A stretch of 64,000 nt of DNA, from NCBI RefSeq assembly GCF_018139145.2, contig NC_059478.1:31929001-31993000 (forward strand), given 5' to 3'. A program made the position numbers and the translations under genes. This stretch comes from Gymnogyps californianus. Lineage: Eukaryota > Chordata > Aves > Accipitriformes > Cathartidae. The notes under the pieces were generated by a model. That model was not told where the DNA came from and ran no database searches. It worked only from the letters and a program-made list of their open reading frames with translations. This document shows, piece after piece, positions 47,461 through 57,190 of this stretch; the first letter of the stretch is position 1, and each line of letters begins with the position of its first letter.

Positions 47461-48134
47461 CTTCTTACATTGAGTTTCTTCCATTCGATTTCTTTTCTGG
47501 GGTTTGGGTGAGGATGGAAAGAGGAACCATACCTGCAAAACAGCACCGAACTTCCAGTCTGTCGGCCCAGTCTGCTCCAACCCTGCCACATCAGTGTGAG
47601 GAGTACAACTCTTGGCAAAAATATTTGTCAGATCTCAAGCTCTGCATCTTTCTAGTGTTAAATTATGGGGTGTCTGACTTCGAGGCCCCAACAGTTTTCT
47701 TCCTGTTGTCTTCTCTGCCTGGTTTTGGAGGGAGAAGTTCGGTAGAAAATCTGTCAGGTTCACATAGCGATTGGATTAAGCCACAGTTGTGGGCTTCTGA
47801 TTCAGGTACAAAGTGGGATCTGCAAGATCGGGGTTTAGCTTCCAACTCCAGTACAGATTCCTCCCTGCTTTTAGCAAAAATACTTGCCAAAGATAGACAG
47901 GGTGATCAGTTGGGTTCAAAAGCTTGCTGTTGGTATGATGAACTCCCTGAGCTTTGGGAAGGCTCTCAACTCGCATCAAAAGAGCATAACAATGCATATC
48001 TGTACCAAGAACATCGAATGTACAAATGCTTATCTGCAATCCCATCCAAACAAAGAGATACAGAATCAGGAAATGCTTGCAAAAGATCACTGAAAGAGAT
48101 CTATATGCAAGTGACGTTAATTTCCATTCCGTAA
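47403..48134 (+). other. Unassigned 243-codon open reading frame
   Basis: This frame runs from an ATG at 47403 (A at -3, stop codon two codons upstream) to a TAA ending at 48134. It is unusually long for 40-45% GC DNA outside a CpG island. The predicted protein is rich in Ser, Leu, Trp and Cys. It has no signal peptide, convincing membrane helix, zinc-finger spacing or repeat, and I recognise no family. A donor-like TTTGG|GTGAGG lies inside it near 47507. Minus-strand frames also persist across parts of the same bases, so the region is simply stop-poor. It could be chance, an exon of a non-coding RNA, or a lineage-specific gene. The 5' end overlaps the CNE-like block. Confidence 0.15.
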
Positions 48135-48181
48135 ACGCAGATGTCTGAGCAAAAAAGCCACATAAGTGCCTCTGAATAAGA

Positions 48182-48330
48182 GAGCACTGGAGTGCTCACA
48201 CAGAGCTGTCTGAGCTCCAGTGCCTCTGAGTCAGCTGGGAAGCAGAGTGCCACAAACAGCTGGGCAAGCAAAGGAGCAAGCCCCGAGAGAGGGAGCAGGA
48301 GCAAAGATGCTGCAGTGCACAACTGCAGTG
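48182..48330. repeat. Cluster of three perfect short inverted repeats
   Basis: GAGCACT-GG-AGTGCTC (48182-48197), GAGCT-GTCTG-AGCTC (48203-48217) and CTGCAGT-GCACA-ACTGCAG (48310-48328). Each has fully matched arms. The first two are only 5 bp apart, and CACTGGAG also pairs with CTCCAGTG (48216-48223) to give an alternative larger hairpin. Confidence 0.8.
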
Positions 48331-49092
48331 AGGGACTGATTATACTCATCTCAGAGCAGGCAGAGTTTGAAATGGAAATGAGGAGAAGACTTCCCTGCCA
48401 CACTACCCAGCAGCTCCAGTAAACATCGCTCTAAGACAACAGGGAAGCAGGCAGCATGCAGCGTGGACTTTGTTTTGTTTCACCATTATTCATGTCGGCT
48501 CAGAGGTTCATTTAATTGTTACTCAAGAAGTCCTATACAGTAATGAAACATTAAGAAAAAACTACTTCTACCTCCACATCTTGACATTGATATTGAGGTC
48601 TCCCTGCATGCGGAGGCTTTGGCTTGTGTACTCAAAGCAGAGCAAATTATCAGTTCTTTACACAAGTCCCATTCTTATGGGCTTGGAAACAAAATATCGC
48701 CTGCGATGCAATGCAAAGGCCTCCAGAGCCAGAAATTCAAAAGGCCTCACATCTGAGCTGCAGAGTAAGTATGCTGCTTCCTTTTGCAGTCAGGCATGTC
48801 TGAAAATGCCTCAGGTTATAGTGCCTACTCAACCCAAAATTCCTGTGAGGAAACCAAACCCACCTTCACTGATGCACTTCAGTTCTCCCCAAACCTTCAA
48901 AACTTCAGACACGTAACTTCCAGGCAAGGATCAATGCAAACATCTAGCAAACTTTTGCCTCTGCCAAAAAGAGAAGTCTGACTTGCCTTGTCATCACCCT
49001 TCATCACAGCTTGGGGATTTTTTCCTTCTTTTTTATGACTTTAGGAAACTCCTGGCTTTCTCAGGCAGGACATGCATCTTCTGATGGCACCT

Positions 49093-49127
49093 AAAAAACC
49101 AAACAAACAAAAAAAACAAACAAACAA
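49093..49127. repeat. (CAAA)n A/C-only tract
   Basis: Thirty-five consecutive A/C bases dominated by CAAA units and one A8 run. Confidence 0.75.
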
Positions 49128-49257
49128 GAAACCTAAGATCTGTTTTAGTCAAGACACAGGTACTTAATCAAATACATGCCCAGGAATACCACAAGTCTCA
49201 CATGCATAGATAAACGTTCTGAATTTTATGCTGCAATGCTTTTACTTTAGCACTTCC

Positions 49258-49395
49258 CATTCATGGATCTCATGGAGCTTAATACAGGTGTCATTACCCC
49301 CATTGTACCAGACAACTGGTAGCTGCTGTTTGACTAGTGGCACTGTCTGGAAGTAGATCAGGTAGCATGATTTGACTTTACATCTTTCAGATACA
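49258..49395 (-). mobile_element. MIR-type SINE remnant, minus orientation
   Basis: On the plus strand the blocks follow the reverse complement of the amniote MIR1-type core: ATTACCCCCATTGTACCAGA (for 'attatccccattttacaga'), GTCTGGAAGTAGATCAGGTAG (for the 'caggaagtctgtggcagagc' region) and ATGATTTGACTTTACATCTTT (for 'gggaattgaacccaggtctcc'). Strongly diverged; the ends are approximate. Confidence 0.5.
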
Positions 49396-50515
49396 CACAG
49401 AATGATTTGGATCCTTAGGTGGACTACAAAGAAGATCTTTTTTTCCGGAGGTTTCCTTTTGACCTCTGTTATAAAAAATATCCTGTATCCAACAGTCAAA
49501 AGCAGGAGACTCTTTCATCGGAAGTGACACTAAACAGATCGTAGTGCCTTACGTCCCTGCTGTTCCCAATGCCTCAGGTTCCCTCCACCCCAAGCAGCTC
49601 CTTTCTAGGTATTTCTCCTTTACTCCTGGGATGCAAGAAGGGGTTGGGAGGCACGTTCTGGGATTATTGGTACAACATAGCTTCCAATTCTATCAGAGAC
49701 AAATGAGCAACGTTTTCTTTATGATTTCCAGACAAACACAGTAAGTTAAAAGGGATTTCTGAGATACTTCCCAATAAAATGCATTGCATCACTGTAGCAT
49801 CCACCACATACTCTTACACTAAACTCCAATCTTTAGATTAATATTCAGGTGTAAACATTAGTCTGGATTTACATCCACAATATACATGCCCACCCCCTTC
49901 ATCCACTGAGAGAGTAACTTAGTATTTTTACGCAGTAGTCACCTCCAAAAAATACAACTTCCCAAAGTAAAAGTCAAGTAAAAACCATTAATAGTAATTG
50001 CACTATTTCTTCCTTAAAATATATTCCTCCACGTGATTTCTCTAGAGGAAAACACAGAAGATCTCTTTTGACTGCCTCGTGTTCCCTTTCTAAAGCATTT
50101 GAGAGCTCAAACTTTAATAGCTTAAATATAAATTAAGAAAAATAAACTTAAAAATTGAGATTCACATTGCTTAATATTATGTTTGGCCATATTTATACCA
50201 ATAGCAATACTGTAGTCATCCAAGCAGGAAACAAAACCAATACATATTTCTCCAGTCACAAATAAACTAATTTCAAAAATCAACTATTTCCAGACCAGTG
50301 TTTATATTCTATTCATAAAAATAGAAGGATGGTGGCTTGAGGGGAATTCATAGTTAAAACTAATTTAACAATAAATTAGCACAAAATATACATAATGCGT
50401 GTAGGGCTATTTTACAGAAACAAAGATGCTAAATTCAGCCAAGAAATTATTTGCTGTGAATTATTCACTGAGTTCTGTCAGTTCCTGAACCTTTATAAAG
50501 GTTCTCTGGAAAGCA

Positions 50516-50548
50516 GGGGGGGAAGAAAAAAAAAAAAAAAAAAAAAAA
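50516..50548. repeat. G7-AAG-A23 polypurine run
   Basis: G7 (50516-50522), AAG, then 23 A (50526-50548). This is the longest A homopolymer in the window, a likely length-polymorphic and error-prone site. Confidence 0.85.
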
Positions 50549-51208
50549 TCAAGCATACGCAAAGCAAAACAGCATCAAAAGTCAAAGAAGTCTCCAAGGG
50601 AGACGAACTTCAATGCCAGAGTAGGGTAAACAAATGGAATTATTTACAATATAACATTATCATTTGCGATGATATTTTATTCATTATTTAATCACACACT
50701 GAGTCTCCCTTGTAGCCTGTGGTAGACGACATAGCCATTTTGTTCCGTCTTTCACCTGCCATGTATGTATGTAAATGATATCGTTTATTTAACATTTGTA
50801 TACATCATGCAAGCTACTGCGTATATTTATGTTTCAAACATACTTGTTTCCCTCCACCTGCTCATAGGGGGTACACAGATCTCAAGGTTGCAAGATATCG
50901 GTAGGTGAAATGACCGAGTACAGATAACTCCTCGTCTCTTTGATCCCTGGGTAGCAGGCTGGCACGTCTCCCTCCAGAGCTCTTACTCTTATTGAGCAGG
51001 AAAAAAACCCTCAAAAGAAATTCAAGTCAAGAGCCAGTGCACTCGGTGGCATGTTGGACTGACATTCTGTTAATTGCCACATGTCACCTTCCATGGCAAA
51101 CTGCACCATTCACGGCAGCACAGTGAGTGCAGGAAAGCAGACAGACGTTTTTATTGAAAGAGATATTAGCACAAACAGCAGCAGCAGTACTATAAAAGTC
51201 AGTACATG

Positions 51209-51221
51209 AAAAAAAAAAAAA
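51209..51221. repeat. A13 homopolymer
   Basis: Thirteen consecutive A in unique sequence. Confidence 0.8.
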
Positions 51222-51499
51222 TGAGCCTGCTTATCACTGCTTGCCATTCGTTTTGGTTGGTGCAGAATTTTCTTATTGGCAAGCTGAGAAGGAAAAGGAG
51301 GGTTTGCATTTCAAGAGTGTCTTGCACAACAGCCTAGAAAGGATGAGCTTTTTGTCCCAGCGCAGAGTTAAGCAAAATGGGCTCAAGATCACGATTTGTT
51401 GCTATAACTGGGCCTTAGTTTCACTGTCTATTGCTATTTTCTGTACGCTCTCACGTTGAAGATGTCCAATATTCAAGCTAAGTTTCAAGAATCTCATGA

Positions 51500-51910
51500 T
51501 TTCCTTCACAATTTGCATAACCGTGTGTATCAATCAAGTGCTAAGCTTAAGCACCTCTTCGCTTAATCCCCTAATTTGCAGGGGCGGCAGAGGGGGGACA
51601 AGACAGGGGCGGTTCTGCTCAGCAATGCAAATCAGCCAAAGGAGGATACCACCAGGATTAACGTAATCCAACTGCTACAACTATTCAATTTGGAGACTAA
51701 GGATGATAAAACCTATTTTCCTAGTCAATCATTGTGACCGACTTGCAAAAAAAGGGGGTGCAAATCAGTGTAAGTTAATGAAATCAGCAGAATTATGTCA
51801 AATGACACCACTGAGAATGAGGCCTTGCGTTAGAAGCATCCCACTATTGCTGTGAAGGGAAGTCAACAAATCATAAGAAACCGTGTAATTAAGAGCTTAT
51901 CAAAGCCCTT
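51500..51910. promoter_or_regulatory. Candidate enhancer: POU octamer and TAATCC (OTX/K50) cluster
   Basis: Within 410 bp of repeat-free sequence there are two perfect POU octamers, ATTTGCAT (51511-51518, minus) and ATGCAAAT (51625-51632, plus). There are also two one-mismatch octamers, ATTTGCAG (51574-51581) and GTGCAAAT (51758-51765). K50 homeodomain sites occur at 51564-51569 and as the inverted pair GGATTA-ACG-TAATCC (51655-51669). A SOX-type CATTGTG (51730-51736), a TCF/LEF-type ATCAAAG (51899-51905), ATCAATCAA and GTAATTAAG add to the list. POU, SOX and OTX factors act together in neural and sensory enhancers. Enhancer function here is inference, but the clustering is directly visible. 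Confidence 0.4.
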
Positions 51911-54287
51911 TATCCCATCAAGCACTACCTTACAGATACCAGGTATTGCTTTTATTAACACTTAAGGAAATGAAGAGCAATGAGGATGCTTGAAACATCA
52001 CAAGGCACTCGGAGCGAGCCAGGAACGGAAGCTGACATACCACTGTACATCCTAACTGATTAAGGAGGTTACCCAGGGAAACAGGAGAAAAAGAATCATC
52101 GCTGGCTGAAGCTGATCCAGGGGCTGCTGTCACTGACAGTTCCATCTGCGAGAAAATCCCAACTACAAGACTTCTAAGCTTCCTTCCTAACTACTTCTGC
52201 TGTTAGCATGATCCCACCACCAGTCCCTACGAGAACAATTACATGCTCCATCTCCTTTCCTTCGTATTGGGTTGTCTCAAATAATAAAGGTGTTTGCAAA
52301 TATTAATTGTCTCACAAAAAGCTAGGACCTTCAGATGGTGATTGCTGAAAATGAAGATTTTGCACTGGAAGAATGAACAAACCTTAGTAACAAATGCAAA
52401 CCTACAGGCTGTGAACAACCCTCTGTCGCATTACAGGGGATGTCATACTCAGTTTGACTTAACTTTCCAAACTCATTTGATCCTGGTACCACACACAGCC
52501 TAATGAAAACAGTATTAGCTTCATTTACTGTAGGTGATTTCTTAATAGCTGATTCACATTCCTCTAATAACCCATTCCCACCTTCCTCATCTAGGGTGTA
52601 CACGGAGCCAACTGAGACCTTAACACAGATTCTGACACTGACAAATGCCTCTTTTTGATCACTTGAGGTTGTATGAATCTATCACATACACATCAAAATC
52701 AAACACAAAGTAGAAGGGAAGCATTAATTAAACCATATCAAACACAGACTTGGCAAGACTATGATTTAAGTATAAAACTGCCTGAAGAATTGTGATTCAA
52801 TATTTTAGTTCGTAACCCACTTTTTATATCATTGTACAGAACTGAAAAAAGGGAACGCTTTCCTCCCTCCACTCCCTTCATCTGTTTTATTTTATCTTTC
52901 AACTCAAGCTGGCAAGTCTGTCTCAGCATCACCTAAGAAAAAAGGTGACATAAATTGCTCAGAGAGTTGAAAGAGAAGAAAAACTTGTAAACAAGTTACC
53001 TATTCTCATACAGCGTCCCCTAATTCCAAAGACAGAAACAGCAGCACATCTTTTGGAGGATGCAGCTTCTTCTCCAACTCCCAAGTCTGAGAATTGCTCC
53101 ATGAAACTTAGGCAGGTTCCCCTCTGATTCTTTATCTCTACAAAGATCATCCTAGATCACAGAAATGTCACAAAAGAGCACAGCCATTCTCAAAAAGCTA
53201 GCAGGCATAGCTGGTTTGATCGTTAGGGAACAGTGAGGGCTGACTTACCAAAGGTTTACTTTGGATGTTAATCTGGTGCATGCACAAATGCTTTAGACTA
53301 GAAGTCTTGAGACTAAAAACTCTTGTGAGATTTCTAATACTCTCTGCTCGAAGTTCAGTTAGAACCTGAAAGCCTAGGGGGTCATGAAATCTGACAAGGA
53401 ATAAAAATTAAACAAACCTTTAAATCTAAATACATATATCCATCTAACATAAATCACATAACCATTCCTACTGAACATCACGGAGGAGTCAGTTGTGGGC
53501 AGAGGAAAGATGTGGTACAACAGAGGTAGCTGCTGTACTAGTAACCCAGAAGTGATCCAAAGGGCTAGCACTGTATGTGGGCGTACAATATGTCCCGTAC
53601 TAATTTGTTAAGTGCTTTCCAGCCTATCTCCCATCCTTTAATGTCAGAAAGGCATATTAGAATATTAAAAAGGCCAGTCAGGCCTGACATTTGACACCAG
53701 CAGAGGTCAGGGACACGACCTCCAAGTCAGAGCCTGTTGGGAGGGTAATGCTAACTTTCCTCTAATACTTCGCAATTTCCTTTTCTCTTTGACTCTAGGG
53801 ATATCCTCTTTCTTCCTCTTGATTTCAGGCTAGGCTTTTTTTCTTTTACACTTCTCTGCACGTAACCCTCTTCTGTTTGCTTCTCTGACTTCATACATAA
53901 GAAAGAGAAATAATGCCTATTTTATCGATAGGAATTCATCACTTGCACTTTTTGATAAAAATAGCTACTGTGACTATTTTATATTTCCACTCATGTATCC
54001 CTGGCATCCAAAACCACCTATCATCCGAGCCTTGGCACTGGGAAAAGATGATCTTACACAGGAATTAGATGCAAAATTTTCCCCTAGAGTGGTAAGAACC
54101 TTCCCTGGAAACCTCCTCGTCGTTTGCTGCAAACAGAGCTGGCCCGTTGCTCACTTCGTAATCTGCGGTAGCCACGGTCTGAGGCCTTCGCATTTCTTCA
54201 GTTTTATGATGAGTTTACCACCAAGGTATCTTCAGTGTGCTGCTCCTCACTTGCATGTGACAGGGAATGAAATTTCATTCAGAGCAG

Positions 54288-54302
54288 GATTATTATTATT
54301 AT
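54288..54302. repeat. Short (TTA)n microsatellite
   Basis: Five ATT/TTA units in a row inside a 130-codon open frame that shows no family resemblance. Confidence 0.7.
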
Positions 54303-54499
54303 TGAGCTGGATACATCTGAAGGAGCGCAAATGTCATACGATTGCTCCCACACATCATTTCCCCTTCTTTGCCAACTGCTCCTAGAGTCGTCAGTCAAAA
54401 CAGTTTCAGCATTCTCTATTATTGTCTTCAAGTTTCCTTCTGCTGACCCAGTTTAATTTCATATTTGTATCCTCATGCCACCCGGCATGCAAGTTACTG

Positions 54500-54780
54500 A
54501 AGTTTATGTGTGTCATTTATCTTACTCCTCCCCGCCCCGAAAATGTGTACATTTGGAAATTTGATATTCATTACTCTTTTTGACAGATCCTGGTACAGCT
54601 TGAAAATGCTCCACAAGACTTATCTGCACGGGCCACATTGATTTATCAGATTAATTTAACTTCTTTGAAGAGGCTTTCAGTAATAATCCGCTCTATTGTG
54701 TTCACAAAAGTAATTCTAAATGCAGAAATGTTAATTAAGATCCAGGGTTCTGATTTGACTTACTGTTAAGATAAGGAGAG
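54500..54780. promoter_or_regulatory. Candidate conserved non-coding element with SOX/TCF/homeodomain words
   Basis: Complex AT-rich sequence with a TCF/LEF-type CTTTGAA (54663-54669), back-to-back SOX-type words forming TTGTG-TT-CACAA (54696-54707), TTAATTAA (54731-54738), TGATTTATCAGATTAA and TAATAATCC. No ORF of note. Enhancer-like by texture; conservation is untested. Confidence 0.25.
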
Positions 54781-55030
54781 CTCTGAAATTCAGTTCTGCT
54801 TGGCTTCCAAAACCTCAAAGAAGTTCAGGGGTCCCAGAAGCAGAAGGCCATCTCAAACTCTCCTCTTTCCAAAATATATGCAGTTTGTTCAGACCTCTGC
54901 CCTCGGTCTTCCCCTGCGTTATCGTAAGGACAAAGCAACATGCAGTGACAGCATTAATAAGATAAAACTCCTTATTTCTTGGCACAGGTAATATAATACC
55001 AATGAAGGCTTCCAAACAACATGAAAATGT

Positions 55031-55077
55031 ACAGATATGAGAGACTAAAACATACAGATAGAAGAGACTAAAACTAA
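55031..55077. repeat. Two-copy 23-bp direct repeat
   Basis: ACAGATATGAGAGACTAAAA and ACAGATAGAAGAGACTAAAA begin 23 bp apart (55031 and 55054) and differ by a couple of bases. A small local tandem duplication. Confidence 0.8.
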
Positions 55078-57094
55078 ACTAGAAGATATACTAGAACGTA
55101 TGTGGAACATTTCATGAACTACATGAATTGTATTAAAATGTGTGTAACACACTTACTTTCCAAAGTTTTCCCCCTATTCTCAGTTAGTACCACCATCACT
55201 TGACCAATACCGCCTTGCTGTTTTCCAAGTAAAAATGTGTTGCTTTGAAATGGAGTGCTCTCCTAGAGACTTGTCCTGATGCAAGTGGTGTTAGCAAAAC
55301 TGCATCTAAATGTCTATAGATAGTGTCCTTTCAGGGGTTTTCTAGCCCCCAGTGGGGAGAAAGGGCTTGGATACTATACTTGTTGCTATGGTAGCTACTA
55401 AAACTGCTGCTCACAAGAATTTTTGAATTGCTCTCTGTATTCAAACATGCTTTGAAATAAGGTTAAAAATCAACAGTTGCAGCACTATTAAAGAGCCAAT
55501 TACTGACTTCTTTATGTTTTCCAAAATAAATAAAAAAAAAAAGCAGCACTTAACATCCCCTCTGCATCTCAGTTGTGTTAATACTAAATCACATGCAGTC
55601 TGTAAAGATTTTTCAGAACAGAGATTTGAAGCAGCCCTTATAAATAATTTAAATGATTTATATAATTAAATTAGAATGCACTGTACTTCTTTTTCTTGAT
55701 AATTTCAGACATGAGTGCCTGCTATAAATGTGATCCCTAGTTGGAGACAAGCTGCATATGAAACAATACTTGCAAAAAAAAAAAAAGGGTATGAAAATAG
55801 ATTTCTAGGCATTGTGTGTATTTCTGGGTTTGAAGAGGTACTTTTCCCAGCTTGTCTCCCTGCACACATTGCACACTGGCTGCCGGACCAGAACGCTGCA
55901 CCGAGCCTCCAGATCTGCCACTTGCTCATCCTGATCTTGCCATCCAACACAAGCAGAGACTTTCCCATGCCATCTCTGCTCGCTGTTTCAGAGTCATCTA
56001 ATTGCATTTTCAGAGACAGCCTCCATAGTCATGCTACTCTCATGAGACAGTACGTTGGACCACACAAGTACAGTTGTCACAGCCAAGGGTGACAATGGGT
56101 CTGAATGAGTTTTTGGATAGGCAGCCACATCTCCCTGGGTTTGCTGAAGCATCTCTGAGGCATTTTTGTGCCCTCATTATGGTATTCATTTCATTATTAT
56201 AACTGATAATTTAAAAAGAAACATTAAAATTGGTGTACTAGCCCAGACGGAGGGGGGGGCTGTCTATCCAGGATCACGCCCACTTTAGCCAAGACTGACA
56301 CACGCAGTTTTGAGATCCAGATGGAAAGGGAATGGTTGATGCTCAAATAAGACCTAGAGAGAGTAAGACAAACATGCACTAAGGAGTTTTCCTCTACAAC
56401 TAGCCCCGCAGAAGAGAGATAAAGAAGAGGGCACGGAGCAAAGTCTGTGGTGTTCAAGGAACAGTTTTGTTTTCCATTACTCTCACAGGTTTTTGCCTGA
56501 ATTAATAAATAATGCCCTAAGGGACATTGGCAAGATGTTAGCCCTTCCTTAGTCAGGGAGACAAGCCAGCAGCCATACAGCAGTTATCGAATAATCTGCC
56601 CATAGGGAAGCTTCTTCTTAGCTCTCATTAGTTAGAGGTGGGGTTACACCCTCAAGCATGAAGTACAAATCTAGGAATTTTAAAAGCATTAGTAATAAGA
56701 AATCCACTATTAGCATTGTTTCAGCTCCTTTTAATTTACCATAATGCAAATATATTAAAAATGTTTAAAAGATACTTGAAAGGAATTCCAGAAAACAGTC
56801 CTCTCTGCTGGTATCATGTTTAAATCTGTTACAATGCCCAAAGAAAATTAACTCGTGTCTTAAATAATTCATGCATTTATTGGGTCAGAGGCTCTTGCAG
56901 ATCTGATGCTCTGCCAAGAGAAATGGCAGAGACACAAATGAGAAATCAGACAGGAGCATTATCCATAAAGTTTGAAACTGGATCTAATCCCAGTCTTCTT
57001 GAAGTAAGATGTGTTCTGATGAAAAGCTGGTTTTCAGGCTTGCTCTTTCTGAAAGCAATGAAGGTTTTCCCAACAGGTGCACTGCCTTCAGGTC

Positions 57095-57190
57095 ATATTA
57101 GTTATAAGCAGAGCCACACAGTTTAGAATAGTAATAACAGAGAGATTGTGTAAGTTACCTGAACGCAGACAAGAGTTTAACCTAGCCACA
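57095..57190 (-). mobile_element. Possible MIR-type SINE remnant
   Basis: ACAGAGAGATTGTGTAAGTTACCTGA followed by a GCAGACAAGAGTTTAACCTAG-like block resembles the reverse-complement MIR core ('acagagaggctaagtgacttgccc' and 'gcagagcagggaattgaacc') with the middle shortened. Marginal; it may be coincidence. Confidence 0.3.

Larger units (their letters stand above)
48135..49257. other. Non-coding interval with dyad-rich segment and A/C tract
   Basis: Contains the three perfect dyads at 48182-48330 (listed in findings), a 148-codon plus-strand frame (48470-48916) without family resemblance, and an A/C-only (CAAA)n tract at 49093-49127. No exon was recognised. Confidence 0.5.
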
